Shown here in pieces: positions 24,136 to 32,054 of a DNA stretch of 47,094 nucleotides. The notes under the pieces are model-generated. The model made no database searches. It was given only the letters and a program-made list of their open reading frames with translations, and had not been told where the DNA came from. Numbering within the stretch: the first letter of the stretch is position 1; the number at the start of each line of letters is the position of its first letter. Origin of the DNA: Reyranella soli (GTDB taxonomy: Bacteria > Pseudomonadota > Alphaproteobacteria > Reyranellales > Reyranellaceae); contig NZ_BKAJ01000112.1 of NCBI RefSeq assembly GCF_007992495.1, positions 1 to 47,094 on the forward strand. The letters are read 5' to 3'. The position numbers and the translations under genes are program-made.

Positions 24136-25491
24136 CTAGGTCTCGCGAAAACTGCGCCACAGCGCGTCGCGGAACGGCTTGCTCAGGTAGTCAATCATCG
24201 TCCGCCGCTCGGTCACGATCAGTACTTCCGCCGGCATGCCGGGAATGAGTTCGACTGTGGGAGCCAGCTTGATCACGAGGCTCCGGTCGATCGCGACGCG
24301 CGCCAGGTAGTATGGCTGGTGCGTGGTTTCGTCCATCAGCCTGTCGGCCGAGACGGTACGGACGGTGCCGGCGATGGTGGGCACGGTGCGGCTAGAATAT
24401 GCCGTCAGGCGCACCTTGGCCTCTAGCCCGCTATGGACGCTCTTCACGTCCGTCGGTTGCAGTCGCGCCTCGATGATCAGTTCGTCGCCCGCCGGAACGA
24501 TGCTCATGATCGGCTCGCCGCGCTGGACGACGCCGCCGATCGTCCTGAACTTGACGTCGGCCACAGTTCCATTCACGGGTGCGACCACGACGGTTCGCCT
24601 CACCACATCGGCGCTTGCCTGCAGCTTCTCGTTCATCTCGGCCAGCTCGGCGCGCACCTTGTCCTGTTCGCCCGCGATCTGGTCGGCGCGTTCCGCCTCC
24701 ACGCCGAGGACCTGCATCTTGGTTTCGCCGATCTGCTGCTGGGCCTTGGCGATTTCGGCAATGTATTCGGCCCGCTTGCCGGCAATTTCTGCGTCCGTGC
24801 GCTTCAGGCGCAGCGCTTCTGGTTTCGGGACCAGGCCGCGGCCCAACAGGTATTCCTTGGCGCGCAGCTCCTCGGATACGAAATCGATCTGCCGGGTCGT
24901 GCTCTCGACCTGTGATTCGTAGCCCTTGATCTGATGCAACAGTTGCTCGATACGCTGAGCCAGGATGTCGAGGCGCGATGCGTGGGTGGACCGACGCGTC
25001 TCGAATATCTCCTGCTGCGCCATCACGACGCTTCTGACCTGCAGATCGGTGGCCTGCAACTCGGGTGGCAGCTGGATGCGGCTGGCGTTCCCCTTCTCGG
25101 CTTCCAGTCGAACCTTGCGGGCCAGCAACGACAGGCGCTGCTGCACCAGCTGCTCGTGTGCGGCGCGTGCCTGCGTGCTCTCGAGCACCGCCAGTGGCTT
25201 CCCGGCCTCGACCTTCTCGCCCTCGTGAACGGGCAGTTCGGCGATGATGCCGCCTTCCAGATGCTGGATCGTCTTCTTGCCGCTGTCCGGGTTGATCACG
25301 CCGGGAGCGATGGCGCCGCCGTCGAGATGGACGAAGCCGCCCCAGCCCGCGAACGCCGCTCCGAAAATCAGGATCAGCAGGATGCCGAGCCGCGCAGGGG
25401 CGCGTATCTCGGGTTTGCGCGGCGCGAAAGTCACGGCTGTCGAGGAGAGCCGTGCTAACTGCGGGGGAATGCGCTCGACATAGTAGGTCAT
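24136..25491 (-). CDS. Type I secretion periplasmic adaptor (HlyD/PrsE family)
   Basis: The 451-residue protein is the membrane fusion subunit of a type I secretion system. A single membrane helix lies at about residues 33-52 (RLGILLILIFGAAFAGWGGF). Split lipoyl halves flank a long coiled-coil hairpin (about 100-290): IQHLEGGIIAELPVHEGEKV before it and VVAPVNGTVADVKFRTIGGV after it. A beta-barrel domain with LQPTDVKSVHSGLEAKVRL and the tail TMIDYLSKPFRDALWRSFRE follow. Start and stop overlap the ABC gene in an ATGA. No TolC-like outer-membrane gene is present; a chromosomal TolC would complete the channel. Confidence 0.92.
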   Translation of the reverse strand: MTYYVERIPPQLARLSSTAVTFAPRKPEIRAPARLGILLILIFGAAFAGWGGFVHLDGGAIAPGVINPDSGKKTIQHLEGGIIAELPVHEGEKVEAGKPLAVLESTQARAAHEQLVQQRLSLLARKVRLEAEKGNASRIQLPPELQATDLQVRSVVMAQQEIFETRRSTHASRLDILAQRIEQLLHQIKGYESQVESTTRQIDFVSEELRAKEYLLGRGLVPKPEALRLKRTDAEIAGKRAEYIAEIAKAQQQIGETKMQVLGVEAERADQIAGEQDKVRAELAEMNEKLQASADVVRRTVVVAPVNGTVADVKFRTIGGVVQRGEPIMSIVPAGDELIIEARLQPTDVKSVHSGLEAKVRLTAYSSRTVPTIAGTVRTVSADRLMDETTHQPYYLARVAIDRSLVIKLAPTVELIPGMPAEVLIVTERRTMIDYLSKPFRDALWRSFRET

Positions 25492-27317
25492 GACGCTTCC
25501 GCCATTGCCTTGGTGTTGCTGTTTGCCCCACTTGCGGGAACGGTGCCGCCCGGGGACAGGCGGCGGGGCGCCTTTTCGCCGCCGTCGGTCGGCAGTGGCT
25601 CGGTGGCCTTGGCCTTCAATGCCTCGAGGACGTGATCGCGCTCGCCGAACATCACGGCCCGCCCTCCCTGCAGGAAAAGGACCTTGTCGGCGACGGACAA
25701 GGTCGATGGGCGATGGCCCACGATGACCAGGGCGACGGCGGCGCGCTTGAGGTTGTCGATCGCCTCGGCAAGCGCGGCTTCGCCCGCCTGATCGAGGTTG
25801 GCATTGGGCTCATCGAGCACGATGAAGCGTGGGTTTCCGAAGACCGCGCGCGCAAGACCGATCCGCTGACGCTGCCCGCCCGACAGCCGCACGCCGCCAT
25901 CGCCGATGGGCGTGTCGTAGCCTTGCGGAAAGTGCTGGATCATGTCGTGTGCATGAGCGAGCTGCGCCGCTTTCACGACCGCCGCGTCGTCCGCTTCCTG
26001 CATGCGTGCGATGTTGTCGCGCACGGTTCCGGGGAACAGCTCGACATCCTGGGGCAGGAAGCCGATGTGCCGGCCGATCTGCTCGCTGTCCCAATGGTGA
26101 ATGGGCGAGCCGTCCAGCCTGATCTCGCCTACGTTGGGCACTGCCAGTCCGACCATCAACCGGCACAATGTGCTCTTGCCTGCTCCGGAGGGGCCGATGA
26201 TGGCCAGCGCCTCGCCCGGTTCGACCGCGCACGACACCTGGCTCAGGATGAGATGCGCCGTGACGGGCGTAAGGTAGGTGAGGTCTGCCACCTCGACTTT
26301 TCCTTTGGGTGTTGGCAGCAAAGTGCGTGTCGGCGGCGGCGGATTGGCGTCAATGGCCGTCTTCAGGCGATCGTACGAAAAACGCGCGCCCATAAAGTTG
26401 CGCCACATGGAGATAGCGAGCTCCACCGGCGCCAGGGCCCGCCCGAGCAGGATGGAGGCGGCGATCATCGACCCGGACGTCAGCTCCGAACGGACCACCA
26501 GCCAAGCGCCGACTCCCAGGATCGCGACCTGCACGAAGAACCGCACGAACTTGGTCATCGCGAGCACATAGCCGCCGATATCGCCCGCCTTCCGCGTGCC
26601 CTCCACGACTGCACCGTTGATCGACGCCCAGCGTCGCGTCATGGCCCGTAACATGTGCATCGCCTGAACGATCTCAGCATTGCGGATGGTGACATCGGCG
26701 AGCAGAGTCGCCTCGATCTGCTTCTTGTTCGATGTCTCGGTCGCCTTGCGCGTGGCGAATTCGTTGGCGATGCTGAGCAGGAACAACACCACGGCCGCGC
26801 CGACAGCGACGCTGCCCAGCAGCGGATGAAGAATCCAGATCAGGCCGACGAAGATCGGCACCCATGGCGCGTCGAAGAAGGCCGTCAGGCCCTGCGTTGC
26901 GACGAAATTCTGGATTTGCGAAATGTCACGCAGATGCTCGACGCCGGCACTTTCTCCGATCAGTCGACCGCGTACGCCGCAGGCGAGATAGGCCGGGCCG
27001 AGCTGCTCGTTCAGCCAGCAGCCGATGCGGATAGTGACCGACGTGCGCAGCGTGTCGAGGGCGCACATGACCGCGAGGCCGACCGTCGCCATCAGCGTCA
27101 GCATCACCAGTGTCTCGATGCTGCCCGTGGTGAGAACCCTGTCATAGACCTGCAGCATGTAGATGGGCGACACCAGCATGAGGAGGTTGATCATCAGGCT
27201 GAACAGCGCGCAGACGCCGAACGCCGAACGGCAGGCCCAGATCGCTTCCGCAAGTTCGGTCCGATCGGTCGAGCGGTGGTCGGTGGAAGGGCGTCGGTCG
27301 GACGATCTCAGCGGCAT
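25488..27317 (-). CDS. Type I secretion ABC transporter permease/ATPase (PrtD/HasD-like)
   Basis: The 609-residue fused exporter has transmembrane segments between about residues 30 and 300 and an ATPase domain at 340-565. It shows Walker A GPSGAGKS (375-382), signature LSGGQ (478-482), Walker B FIVLDEP (498-504) and switch His535. It lacks the N-terminal C39-like domain of HlyB and is therefore of the PrtD/HasD class, which exports metalloproteases or small proteins such as HasA. The basic, Ser/Thr-rich N-terminus is unusual but short. It forms one unit with the HlyD-type gene downstream; three small candidate cargo genes lie upstream. Confidence 0.93.
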   Translation of the reverse strand: MPLRSSDRRPSTDHRSTDRTELAEAIWACRSAFGVCALFSLMINLLMLVSPIYMLQVYDRVLTTGSIETLVMLTLMATVGLAVMCALDTLRTSVTIRIGCWLNEQLGPAYLACGVRGRLIGESAGVEHLRDISQIQNFVATQGLTAFFDAPWVPIFVGLIWILHPLLGSVAVGAAVVLFLLSIANEFATRKATETSNKKQIEATLLADVTIRNAEIVQAMHMLRAMTRRWASINGAVVEGTRKAGDIGGYVLAMTKFVRFFVQVAILGVGAWLVVRSELTSGSMIAASILLGRALAPVELAISMWRNFMGARFSYDRLKTAIDANPPPPTRTLLPTPKGKVEVADLTYLTPVTAHLILSQVSCAVEPGEALAIIGPSGAGKSTLCRLMVGLAVPNVGEIRLDGSPIHHWDSEQIGRHIGFLPQDVELFPGTVRDNIARMQEADDAAVVKAAQLAHAHDMIQHFPQGYDTPIGDGGVRLSGGQRQRIGLARAVFGNPRFIVLDEPNANLDQAGEAALAEAIDNLKRAAVALVIVGHRPSTLSVADKVLFLQGGRAVMFGERDHVLEALKAKATEPLPTDGGEKAPRRLSPGGTVPASGANSNTKAMAEAS

Positions 27318-27364
27318 GGTCGAACCTGCGCGGAACCTGGTGGATGAGCGGCGCCGGAAATCTC

Positions 27365-27613
27365 CTACCTTGAGAGCTTGAAACTGTGTCGTCCGCCCGT
27401 TGCGGCCGTTGAGCCTGCAGCGCCGTTGGTTGGACCCGTCTCTGTCTGGGCGACGCTCGAGATGCGCCCGCTTCCCGTGGCCACACTGCGAGCGCGGCTG
27501 CGGATCCCGCTGCCGTCGGCACGCGCGGCTCTCAGCTCGAGAAGGATGGTCTCGCTTTCGTTGCCTGCTTGGAGACGGACCGTTTGGCCGTCGACTCGAT
27601 AGTGCGGGCGCAT
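27365..27613 (-). CDS. Small hypothetical protein upstream of the exporter
   Basis: The 82-residue frame begins MRPHYRVDGQTVRLQAGNES and continues with a Ser/Thr/Gly-rich tail ending SFKLSR. AAGGTGAT lies 7 bases before the ATG at 27613. The first 35 residues look like a small beta fold and the rest is low complexity. It is 47 bp ahead of the ABC gene on the same strand. It has no family match and no Sec signal; it could be an accessory protein or a fourth exported protein. Confidence 0.5.
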   Translation of the reverse strand: MRPHYRVDGQTVRLQAGNESETILLELRAARADGSGIRSRARSVATGSGRISSVAQTETGPTNGAAGSTAATGGRHSFKLSR

Positions 27614-27686
27614 GCTGATCACCTTGTTCCGCTGACGTTTCGAGCGCCGGCAGCGGTCATCCCGCTGCCGGCAACTGTCCGTTCGA

Positions 27687-27935
27687 TCAGTGGTGCCAGA
27701 CGAAGTGTGCGCCATTGGTGGCGGACAGCGATTCGGAGACCGAACTCGAGCCGACCCCCTGAACGGCCGTCGTCTGAGTGAGTGTCTCGGTCGTCGAGTT
27801 CGGGCCGATTGCATCCGCGGTAGCGTTTGCCAGGGCAGAATTGCCAACGACATACGCGCGCACGTCAATCGACTTGTCGATGTCGACATTCTCGCGAACG
27901 TTCACGTTCTTCAGAAAGCTGACGTCAAAGGTCAT
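27687..27935 (-). CDS. Small repetitive acidic protein, candidate type I cargo
   Basis: The 82-residue frame starts MTFDVSFLKNVNVRENVDID and continues as a Ser/Thr/Ala-rich series (NSALANATADAIG, STTETLTQTTAVQG, SSSVSESLSATNG) ending HFVWHH. The alternating polar/hydrophobic pattern suggests beta strands, as in adhesins or beta-solenoids. AGGAG precedes the ATG by 6 bases. No Sec signal, no RTX nonapeptide and no Cys are present. Being next to a type I exporter, it is a plausible substrate; this is inference. Confidence 0.6.
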   Translation of the reverse strand: MTFDVSFLKNVNVRENVDIDKSIDVRAYVVGNSALANATADAIGPNSTTETLTQTTAVQGVGSSSVSESLSATNGAHFVWHH

Positions 27936-28244
27936 CTCACTCTCCTGTTTTGTTCGACAACGGCCGGTTCAATTATCGCGCCGGCCGCACGACACAGGCT
28001 ACGAACCGCGATTCGCGGCAGCAAAGGTTCATCGGGTCGATTGCCTTTCGGCCTAGCGCGTACGACTTTGGTGTATGGTCTGGGAGGTTCGGTCATTCGG
28101 ATGCCGACTGGCGAATCGACCATTGCCTCTTGGGTTGTTGAAATCCCATGCGCGTGTTCACGCCGCGAAAAGGGGCCGGTCAGGAATCAGCGAGCGACGA
28201 GGCTACCGAGCCTCGCAGCCCGCGATTGCCGCCCCGAAAGCCTC
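27936..28244. other. Intergenic stretch between two small genes
   Basis: About 309 bp contain no supported gene. The plus-strand frame running across it (27690-28262) has no family resemblance. It could hold a promoter for the 27935 gene or a terminator for the 28607 gene, but no clear hairpin with a T-run was seen. Confidence 0.4.
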
Positions 28245-28607
28245 TTAGAGCAGACCGTGTAGCGACGGCGCCGTCAGCCCGTATCCGGAGAGGGCGCTGC
28301 TGTCGCCATAAGACGACGCGCCCGTGATCGAAACATCGACCGATACCGACGTCGGCCCGTAAGGATAGTCGACCGACCACGTCGAAGTATGAGAGCTGGA
28401 GATGTTCCCTCCGGACGCAAAGCCCGCAGTGGAGGCGCTCGTTTGGGGAGTCGAGGGCGCCGTATCCTGGGCAACGGCAACGGCGGCGCCATACCCGACT
28501 GCGGTCCCGGACCAAGCCGCGCTGCTCGACACCGTTGACGCGGTTGTCGTATCGCCAAGTGCCGTTGCTTTGCTGGTGAGTCCAGCCGAGTACGAGGATC
28601 GGGACAC
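28245..28607 (-). CDS. Ser/Thr/Gly/Ala-rich small protein, candidate type I cargo
   Basis: The 120-residue frame begins at GTG 28607 (GGGAG 8 bases upstream) and is dominated by Ser, Thr, Ala and Gly (TASTVSSSAAWSGTAVGYGA, STAGFASGGNISSSHTST), with a Tyr/Pro segment SVDYPYGPTSVSVDVSITG. It ends in SLHGLL, a short hydrophobic C-terminus like non-RTX type I secretion signals. No Sec signal or Cys is present. The family is unknown; its composition resembles its neighbours at 27687 and 28657. Confidence 0.6.
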   Translation of the reverse strand: MSRSSYSAGLTSKATALGDTTTASTVSSSAAWSGTAVGYGAAVAVAQDTAPSTPQTSASTAGFASGGNISSSHTSTWSVDYPYGPTSVSVDVSITGASSYGDSSALSGYGLTAPSLHGLL

Positions 28608-28656
28608 GGCGTGATCTCCCTCTTTTGGCCGCGATCAGTATTGGATTGCGCTACCT

Positions 28657-29196
28657 TCAGACTGCGACCAGTGCCGTCGCATCGACGAACGAGAACTGGT
28701 TTTCGACCGTGATTGCCGTAGCGGACGTGGCAACCGCCGTGTGATCCCCATGGGCATCTGCGGCCGCTGACACCGCGGCGACATTGCCCGGGCCAGCTCC
28801 TGTCCCCGACAGGTGGTCATTATCCGATTGCTGGACATGGACCACCATGGGGCCGTGTGATGAATTGCCGGGATTGTCGATGGCGACATAGCGGAGGATC
28901 GACAGGGCCGTCGCATCGGAGCCGTCCAGCGTATCGACGCTCCTTTCATGCACCACGATACGGTCGGCATTCGACACGAACAGGAAAGTCGTGGCGTCGG
29001 CGATAGGGCCGGTATCGGCCGATGTAGCCTCGGCTTGAACGATCGCATCGCCCTTGGCGATCGACGCGTGGCCGTTGCCGTGTGCGGTATTCTCAATCGA
29101 GATCGTCGCCGAAGTGTTGTTTCCGACTGCAATCGCGGTGCCGCCTATAGCCGTGATGAGGTTTCCGCCGGAATCCGATTGGTCTTGCTTGGGCAT
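28657..29196 (-). CDS. Small Ala/Thr/Ser-rich protein with type I-like C-terminus, candidate cargo
   Basis: The 179-residue frame (MPKQDQSDSGGNLITAIGGT) has a repetitive beta-prone body (AIAVGNNTSATISIENTAHG, GNVAAVSAAADAHGDHTAVA) and ends FSFVDATALVAV. An acidic residue followed by a run of small hydrophobics at the extreme C-terminus is a known feature of HasA/PrtB-type signals. It is the promoter-proximal gene of the run, has GGGGAG 7 bases before the ATG, and is divergent from the LuxR gene. No Cys, no RTX repeats and no Sec signal are visible. Confidence 0.6.
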   Translation of the reverse strand: MPKQDQSDSGGNLITAIGGTAIAVGNNTSATISIENTAHGNGHASIAKGDAIVQAEATSADTGPIADATTFLFVSNADRIVVHERSVDTLDGSDATALSILRYVAIDNPGNSSHGPMVVHVQQSDNDHLSGTGAGPGNVAAVSAAADAHGDHTAVATSATAITVENQFSFVDATALVAV

Positions 29197-29618
29197 GGCC
29201 GAGCTCCCCTGATGCGCGTTGGATGCGCCATCTTAGAGTTTATCGTGTCGCCAAGGCCATTGACCTCATGGCCTATGTCTTTGGTGTAGGGTTCCATTCC
29301 GCGCCCTCTCCAAAGGGCATAGGTTCTTGCGACGCCCGTCCTTCATGAGCTCCCGTTGCCTCGTTGCCAATCTGTGGCCTCGGCGAAGCGAACCAAAAAG
29401 AAAAGTCGGCACAAGGAAATACAGGACTAACTTCAACCCGCCGACAGTGCCTCCATTTTCTTGTTTCAGATAAGAAAGAGGAGTAGGCGTACAGTTCGCA
29501 AATTGAACAGAAGCAAGGGGGATTAAGTCCCGAGTGGACTAGGGGGTACAGCTTACAATTGGTGGTTGTCCTTGGGCCCAAAGGTGTCAGCCAATGCTGA
29601 ACAGCTTGGGGGGGTGTC
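29197..29618. promoter_or_regulatory. Divergent promoter region of the secretion cluster and luxR-type gene
   Basis: About 420 AT-richer bases separate the first small cargo gene (minus) from the LuxR-type gene (plus). Two short dyads are visible: GGCCAT/ATGGCC around 29250-29275 and AGTCC-N5-GGACT at 29526-29540. Either could bind the regulator, but both are too short to be sure. No gene is supported here. Confidence 0.4.
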
Positions 29619-30446
29619 ATGCCTAGCTTGTTGGGGTCATCGGAGGAATCGACTGTCCTCATCGTCGATCCTCTGCCATTGCGGTATCTCGGGCTGATGA
29701 GTGTCCTGGAGCGGCTGTCGCCGTACCGCAAGTTCAAGGTTGCATCGCTGGTGCCAGGCGATGCGGAAAAGTGGATCCGTGCCGAGGCAGTCTGCAGTCT
29801 CATCATCTACAATGTCGGCGGCGGATCCCTTGCAGATCACAAGCATTTGAAAACCGTCCGGACGCTGCTTCGCACATCGCGGGGAAGCCCGCCTTTGGTC
29901 GTGTTCTCCGACAACAACGCTCGCAAGGAGGTGCTTCTCGCGCTGAATGCGGGGGCCCGGGGGTTCATCTATGCCGGTACGGAAGTGCATCTTGCGCAAC
30001 AGGCGCTCGCCTTCATCCTGGAAGGAGGTTCCTGTTTCACTGCCGTTCAACAGTACCGCGAACGCCTGCCGGAGCCTGCCGCCGTGAGCGTCTTGTCGGA
30101 CCGGCAATTGCCCCCGGTGGGAGCGGGTCAAGGTGCTGGCGAGACGGTCACCGCGGCATGGGCGAAGCTTGATTTGACCACTAGGCAAAAGGCTGTGCTC
30201 GAGCAGCTTACCCATGGGGATTCGAACAAGGCTATTGCGCGCAAGCTGGGGATTCGGGAAGGAACCGTTAAGGTGCATGTTCGGCAGATCATGCGCAAAC
30301 TTGGCGTCACGAACCGAACACAGGTAGCCATTGTCTGTTCGGGCGGCACGACACTTGAAGGCGGCTCAGAAGGGCCAAAAGACAGATCCGAGATCCAGGC
30401 GTCGGGTTCTCAACGCGGGCTCGGGCTCACCCCTCTGCCAAGCTGA
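29619..30446 (+). CDS. LuxR-family regulator with a pseudo-receiver domain
   Basis: The 275-residue protein has a NarL/FixJ layout. A receiver-like domain (about 11-135) begins TVLIVDPLPLRYLGLMSVL, with the conserved acidic Asp17. At the phospho-acceptor position the sequence is LIIYNVGG, with Asn65 instead of Asp, and the usual Lys near GARGFIYAG is missing. The LuxR HTH spans about 184-240 (LTTRQKAVLEQLTHGDSNKA, then GIREGTVKVHVRQIMRKLGV). It therefore probably responds to a ligand or partner rather than phosphorylation. It is divergent from the type I secretion run, its likely target. GGGGGG precedes the ATG. Confidence 0.88.
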   Translation: MPSLLGSSEESTVLIVDPLPLRYLGLMSVLERLSPYRKFKVASLVPGDAEKWIRAEAVCSLIIYNVGGGSLADHKHLKTVRTLLRTSRGSPPLVVFSDNNARKEVLLALNAGARGFIYAGTEVHLAQQALAFILEGGSCFTAVQQYRERLPEPAAVSVLSDRQLPPVGAGQGAGETVTAAWAKLDLTTRQKAVLEQLTHGDSNKAIARKLGIREGTVKVHVRQIMRKLGVTNRTQVAIVCSGGTTLEGGSEGPKDRSEIQASGSQRGLGLTPLPS

Positions 30447-30778
30447 TGGGCGGCAAAATGCTTCGTCGCGACCGCTAGAGTGCGATCCTCCATTTTCTCG
30501 AGCCCCCAGCGCTCGACGCTCCAAGATCAAACGAATATCGCCCGGCTGTGCAAGCGCTGGGCTTTGGGGCGTGCAAGTGGTGACGCGACCGAACCCGATG
30601 GCTCGGAATCCCAGGTCGTGGGGTCAGATCCCCTACCTCCTGACGTCCGACGCAGCGGTCTTTAGCTCGGCTGATCTCTACCGCGTTCCGACTCGATGCC
30701 CGCTGCAGAGCCATCCGGAGCGCCTCGCCTCCGTCTTGCACCGCGCCCCTGATTGCCCCATCAGACCGGCCGGCACGA
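30447..30778. other. Convergent intergenic region, island edge
   Basis: About 330 bp lie between the LuxR-type gene and the 3' end of the M16 gene. No gene is supported. From about 30735 the sequence resembles 19445-19484, so this end of the region belongs to the duplicated M16 3' flank. Confidence 0.5.
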
Positions 30779-31249
30779 CTACGCCGCCAGGCGCGCCGCG
30801 ATTTTTTCGAGAGTCTCCAGTTCGTCGATCGGCCCCAGCGCGGCGAGCGTGAGCTCGCCCTGCAGGAGCCGGCGCGCCACCCGCTGCACGGCCGCCTGAT
30901 CGACCGCCTCGATGCGGGTCACGATCTCGGCATAGGGGATCGGCCGGCCATGGATGATCAGGTGGCGGGCCGCCTGCTCCGAGCGCGCGCCGCTCGATTC
31001 CAGCGCCATCAGCGTGCCGGCCTTGATCTGGTTGCGGGCGCGCACCAGCTCGGCCTCGCTGAGCGTATCGGCGACGCCGGCGAATTCCTCGCACACCGCC
31101 GGCACCAGCTCGCCGAGGTCGTCCTCGCCCGTGCCGGCATAGATGCCGAACAGGCCGCCGTCGGCATAGGCGGTGTTGAAGCAGTGGATGCCGTAGACCA
31201 GGCCCCGCTCCTCGCGGATGCGCTGGAACAGGCGCGAGGACATGCCGCC
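30735..31249 (-). repeat. Partial duplication of the M16 peptidase 3' region, copy 2
   Basis: This is the counterpart of 19445-19955, in the same orientation 11,294 bp away. Here the sequence is part of the intact gene. The gap-free match ends at 31249. Confidence 0.9.
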
Positions 31250-32047
31250 GCCGAACAGGGTCGAGTAGACGGCAAGCGCGAAGTAGTCGGGATCGCGATA
31301 GCCGATGCCCTGGCAGCCCAGCACCAGGTGGGCCTGCTCGAGCACCCGCGATTCGCGGCCGTCGCCGCCGACATAGGCAAGCGGCACCGGCGGCGTGGCG
31401 TTGGCGGGCGTACGGGGCACCGAGCCGAAGTACTTCTCGGCGAGATCGATGATCTGGTTGTTCTCGACACGCCCGGCCGCCGACAGGACCATGTTCGACG
31501 CCGTGTAATGGCGGGCGAGGAAGGCGAAGAGATCGTCACGGCCGATCGCCTCGACGGTCTCGGCCGTGCCCAGCACCGGCCGGCCGAGCGGCTGGCCGGG
31601 AAAGGCCGTGACCTGGAACTGGTCGAACACCAGGTCGTCGGGCGTGTCGAGCGCCTGGCCGATCTCCTGCAGGATGACGCCGCGCTCGCGCTGCAGCTCG
31701 TCGGGATCGAACACCGAGTTGCGCAGGATGTCGGCCACCATCTCGACGCCCAGCGCCACGTCCTCCTTCAGCACCGAGGCATGGTAGGCCGTGATCTCGC
31801 GGCCGGTATAGGCGTTCAGGCTGCCGCCGACATTCTCGATCTCCTCGGCGATGGCGCGGGCCGAGCGCGTGCGCGTGCCCTTGAAGGCCATGTGCTCCAG
31901 CATGTGCGCCATGCCGTTGAGCTCGGCCGATTCATGGCGCGTGCCGCAGGCGACCCAGATGCCGAGCGCCGCCGATTCGACCTCGGGCATCGCGTCGACC
32001 GCGACGCGCAGGCCGTTGGGGAGAGTGGTGACCTTGACGTTGCTCAT
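30779..32047 (-). CDS. M16-family zinc peptidase (processing-peptidase-like)
   Basis: The 422-residue protein is a full M16B peptidase. The first domain carries the zinc motif HMLEH (His48, Glu51, His52) and FDPDELQRERGVILQEI; the second contains RLFQRIREERGLVYGI. Alphaproteobacterial homologues are relatives of the mitochondrial processing peptidase and are often encoded next to thrC, as here. The ATG at 32047 (MSNVKVTTLPNGL) is preferred over upstream starts because AGGA is 5-6 bases ahead and the first strand starts at once. It lies 7 bp after thrC. Its 3' third is duplicated at 19485-19955. Confidence 0.92.
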   Translation of the reverse strand: MSNVKVTTLPNGLRVAVDAMPEVESAALGIWVACGTRHESAELNGMAHMLEHMAFKGTRTRSARAIAEEIENVGGSLNAYTGREITAYHASVLKEDVALGVEMVADILRNSVFDPDELQRERGVILQEIGQALDTPDDLVFDQFQVTAFPGQPLGRPVLGTAETVEAIGRDDLFAFLARHYTASNMVLSAAGRVENNQIIDLAEKYFGSVPRTPANATPPVPLAYVGGDGRESRVLEQAHLVLGCQGIGYRDPDYFALAVYSTLFGGGMSSRLFQRIREERGLVYGIHCFNTAYADGGLFGIYAGTGEDDLGELVPAVCEEFAGVADTLSEAELVRARNQIKAGTLMALESSGARSEQAARHLIIHGRPIPYAEIVTRIEAVDQAAVQRVARRLLQGELTLAALGPIDELETLEKIAARLAA

Positions 32048-32054
32048 ATCCGTC

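Noticed and set aside
29526..29540. The AGTCC-N5-GGACT dyad upstream of the LuxR-type gene as a defined operator
   Set aside because: Five-base arms occur easily by chance and no second copy was seen; it is mentioned only within the promoter region entry.
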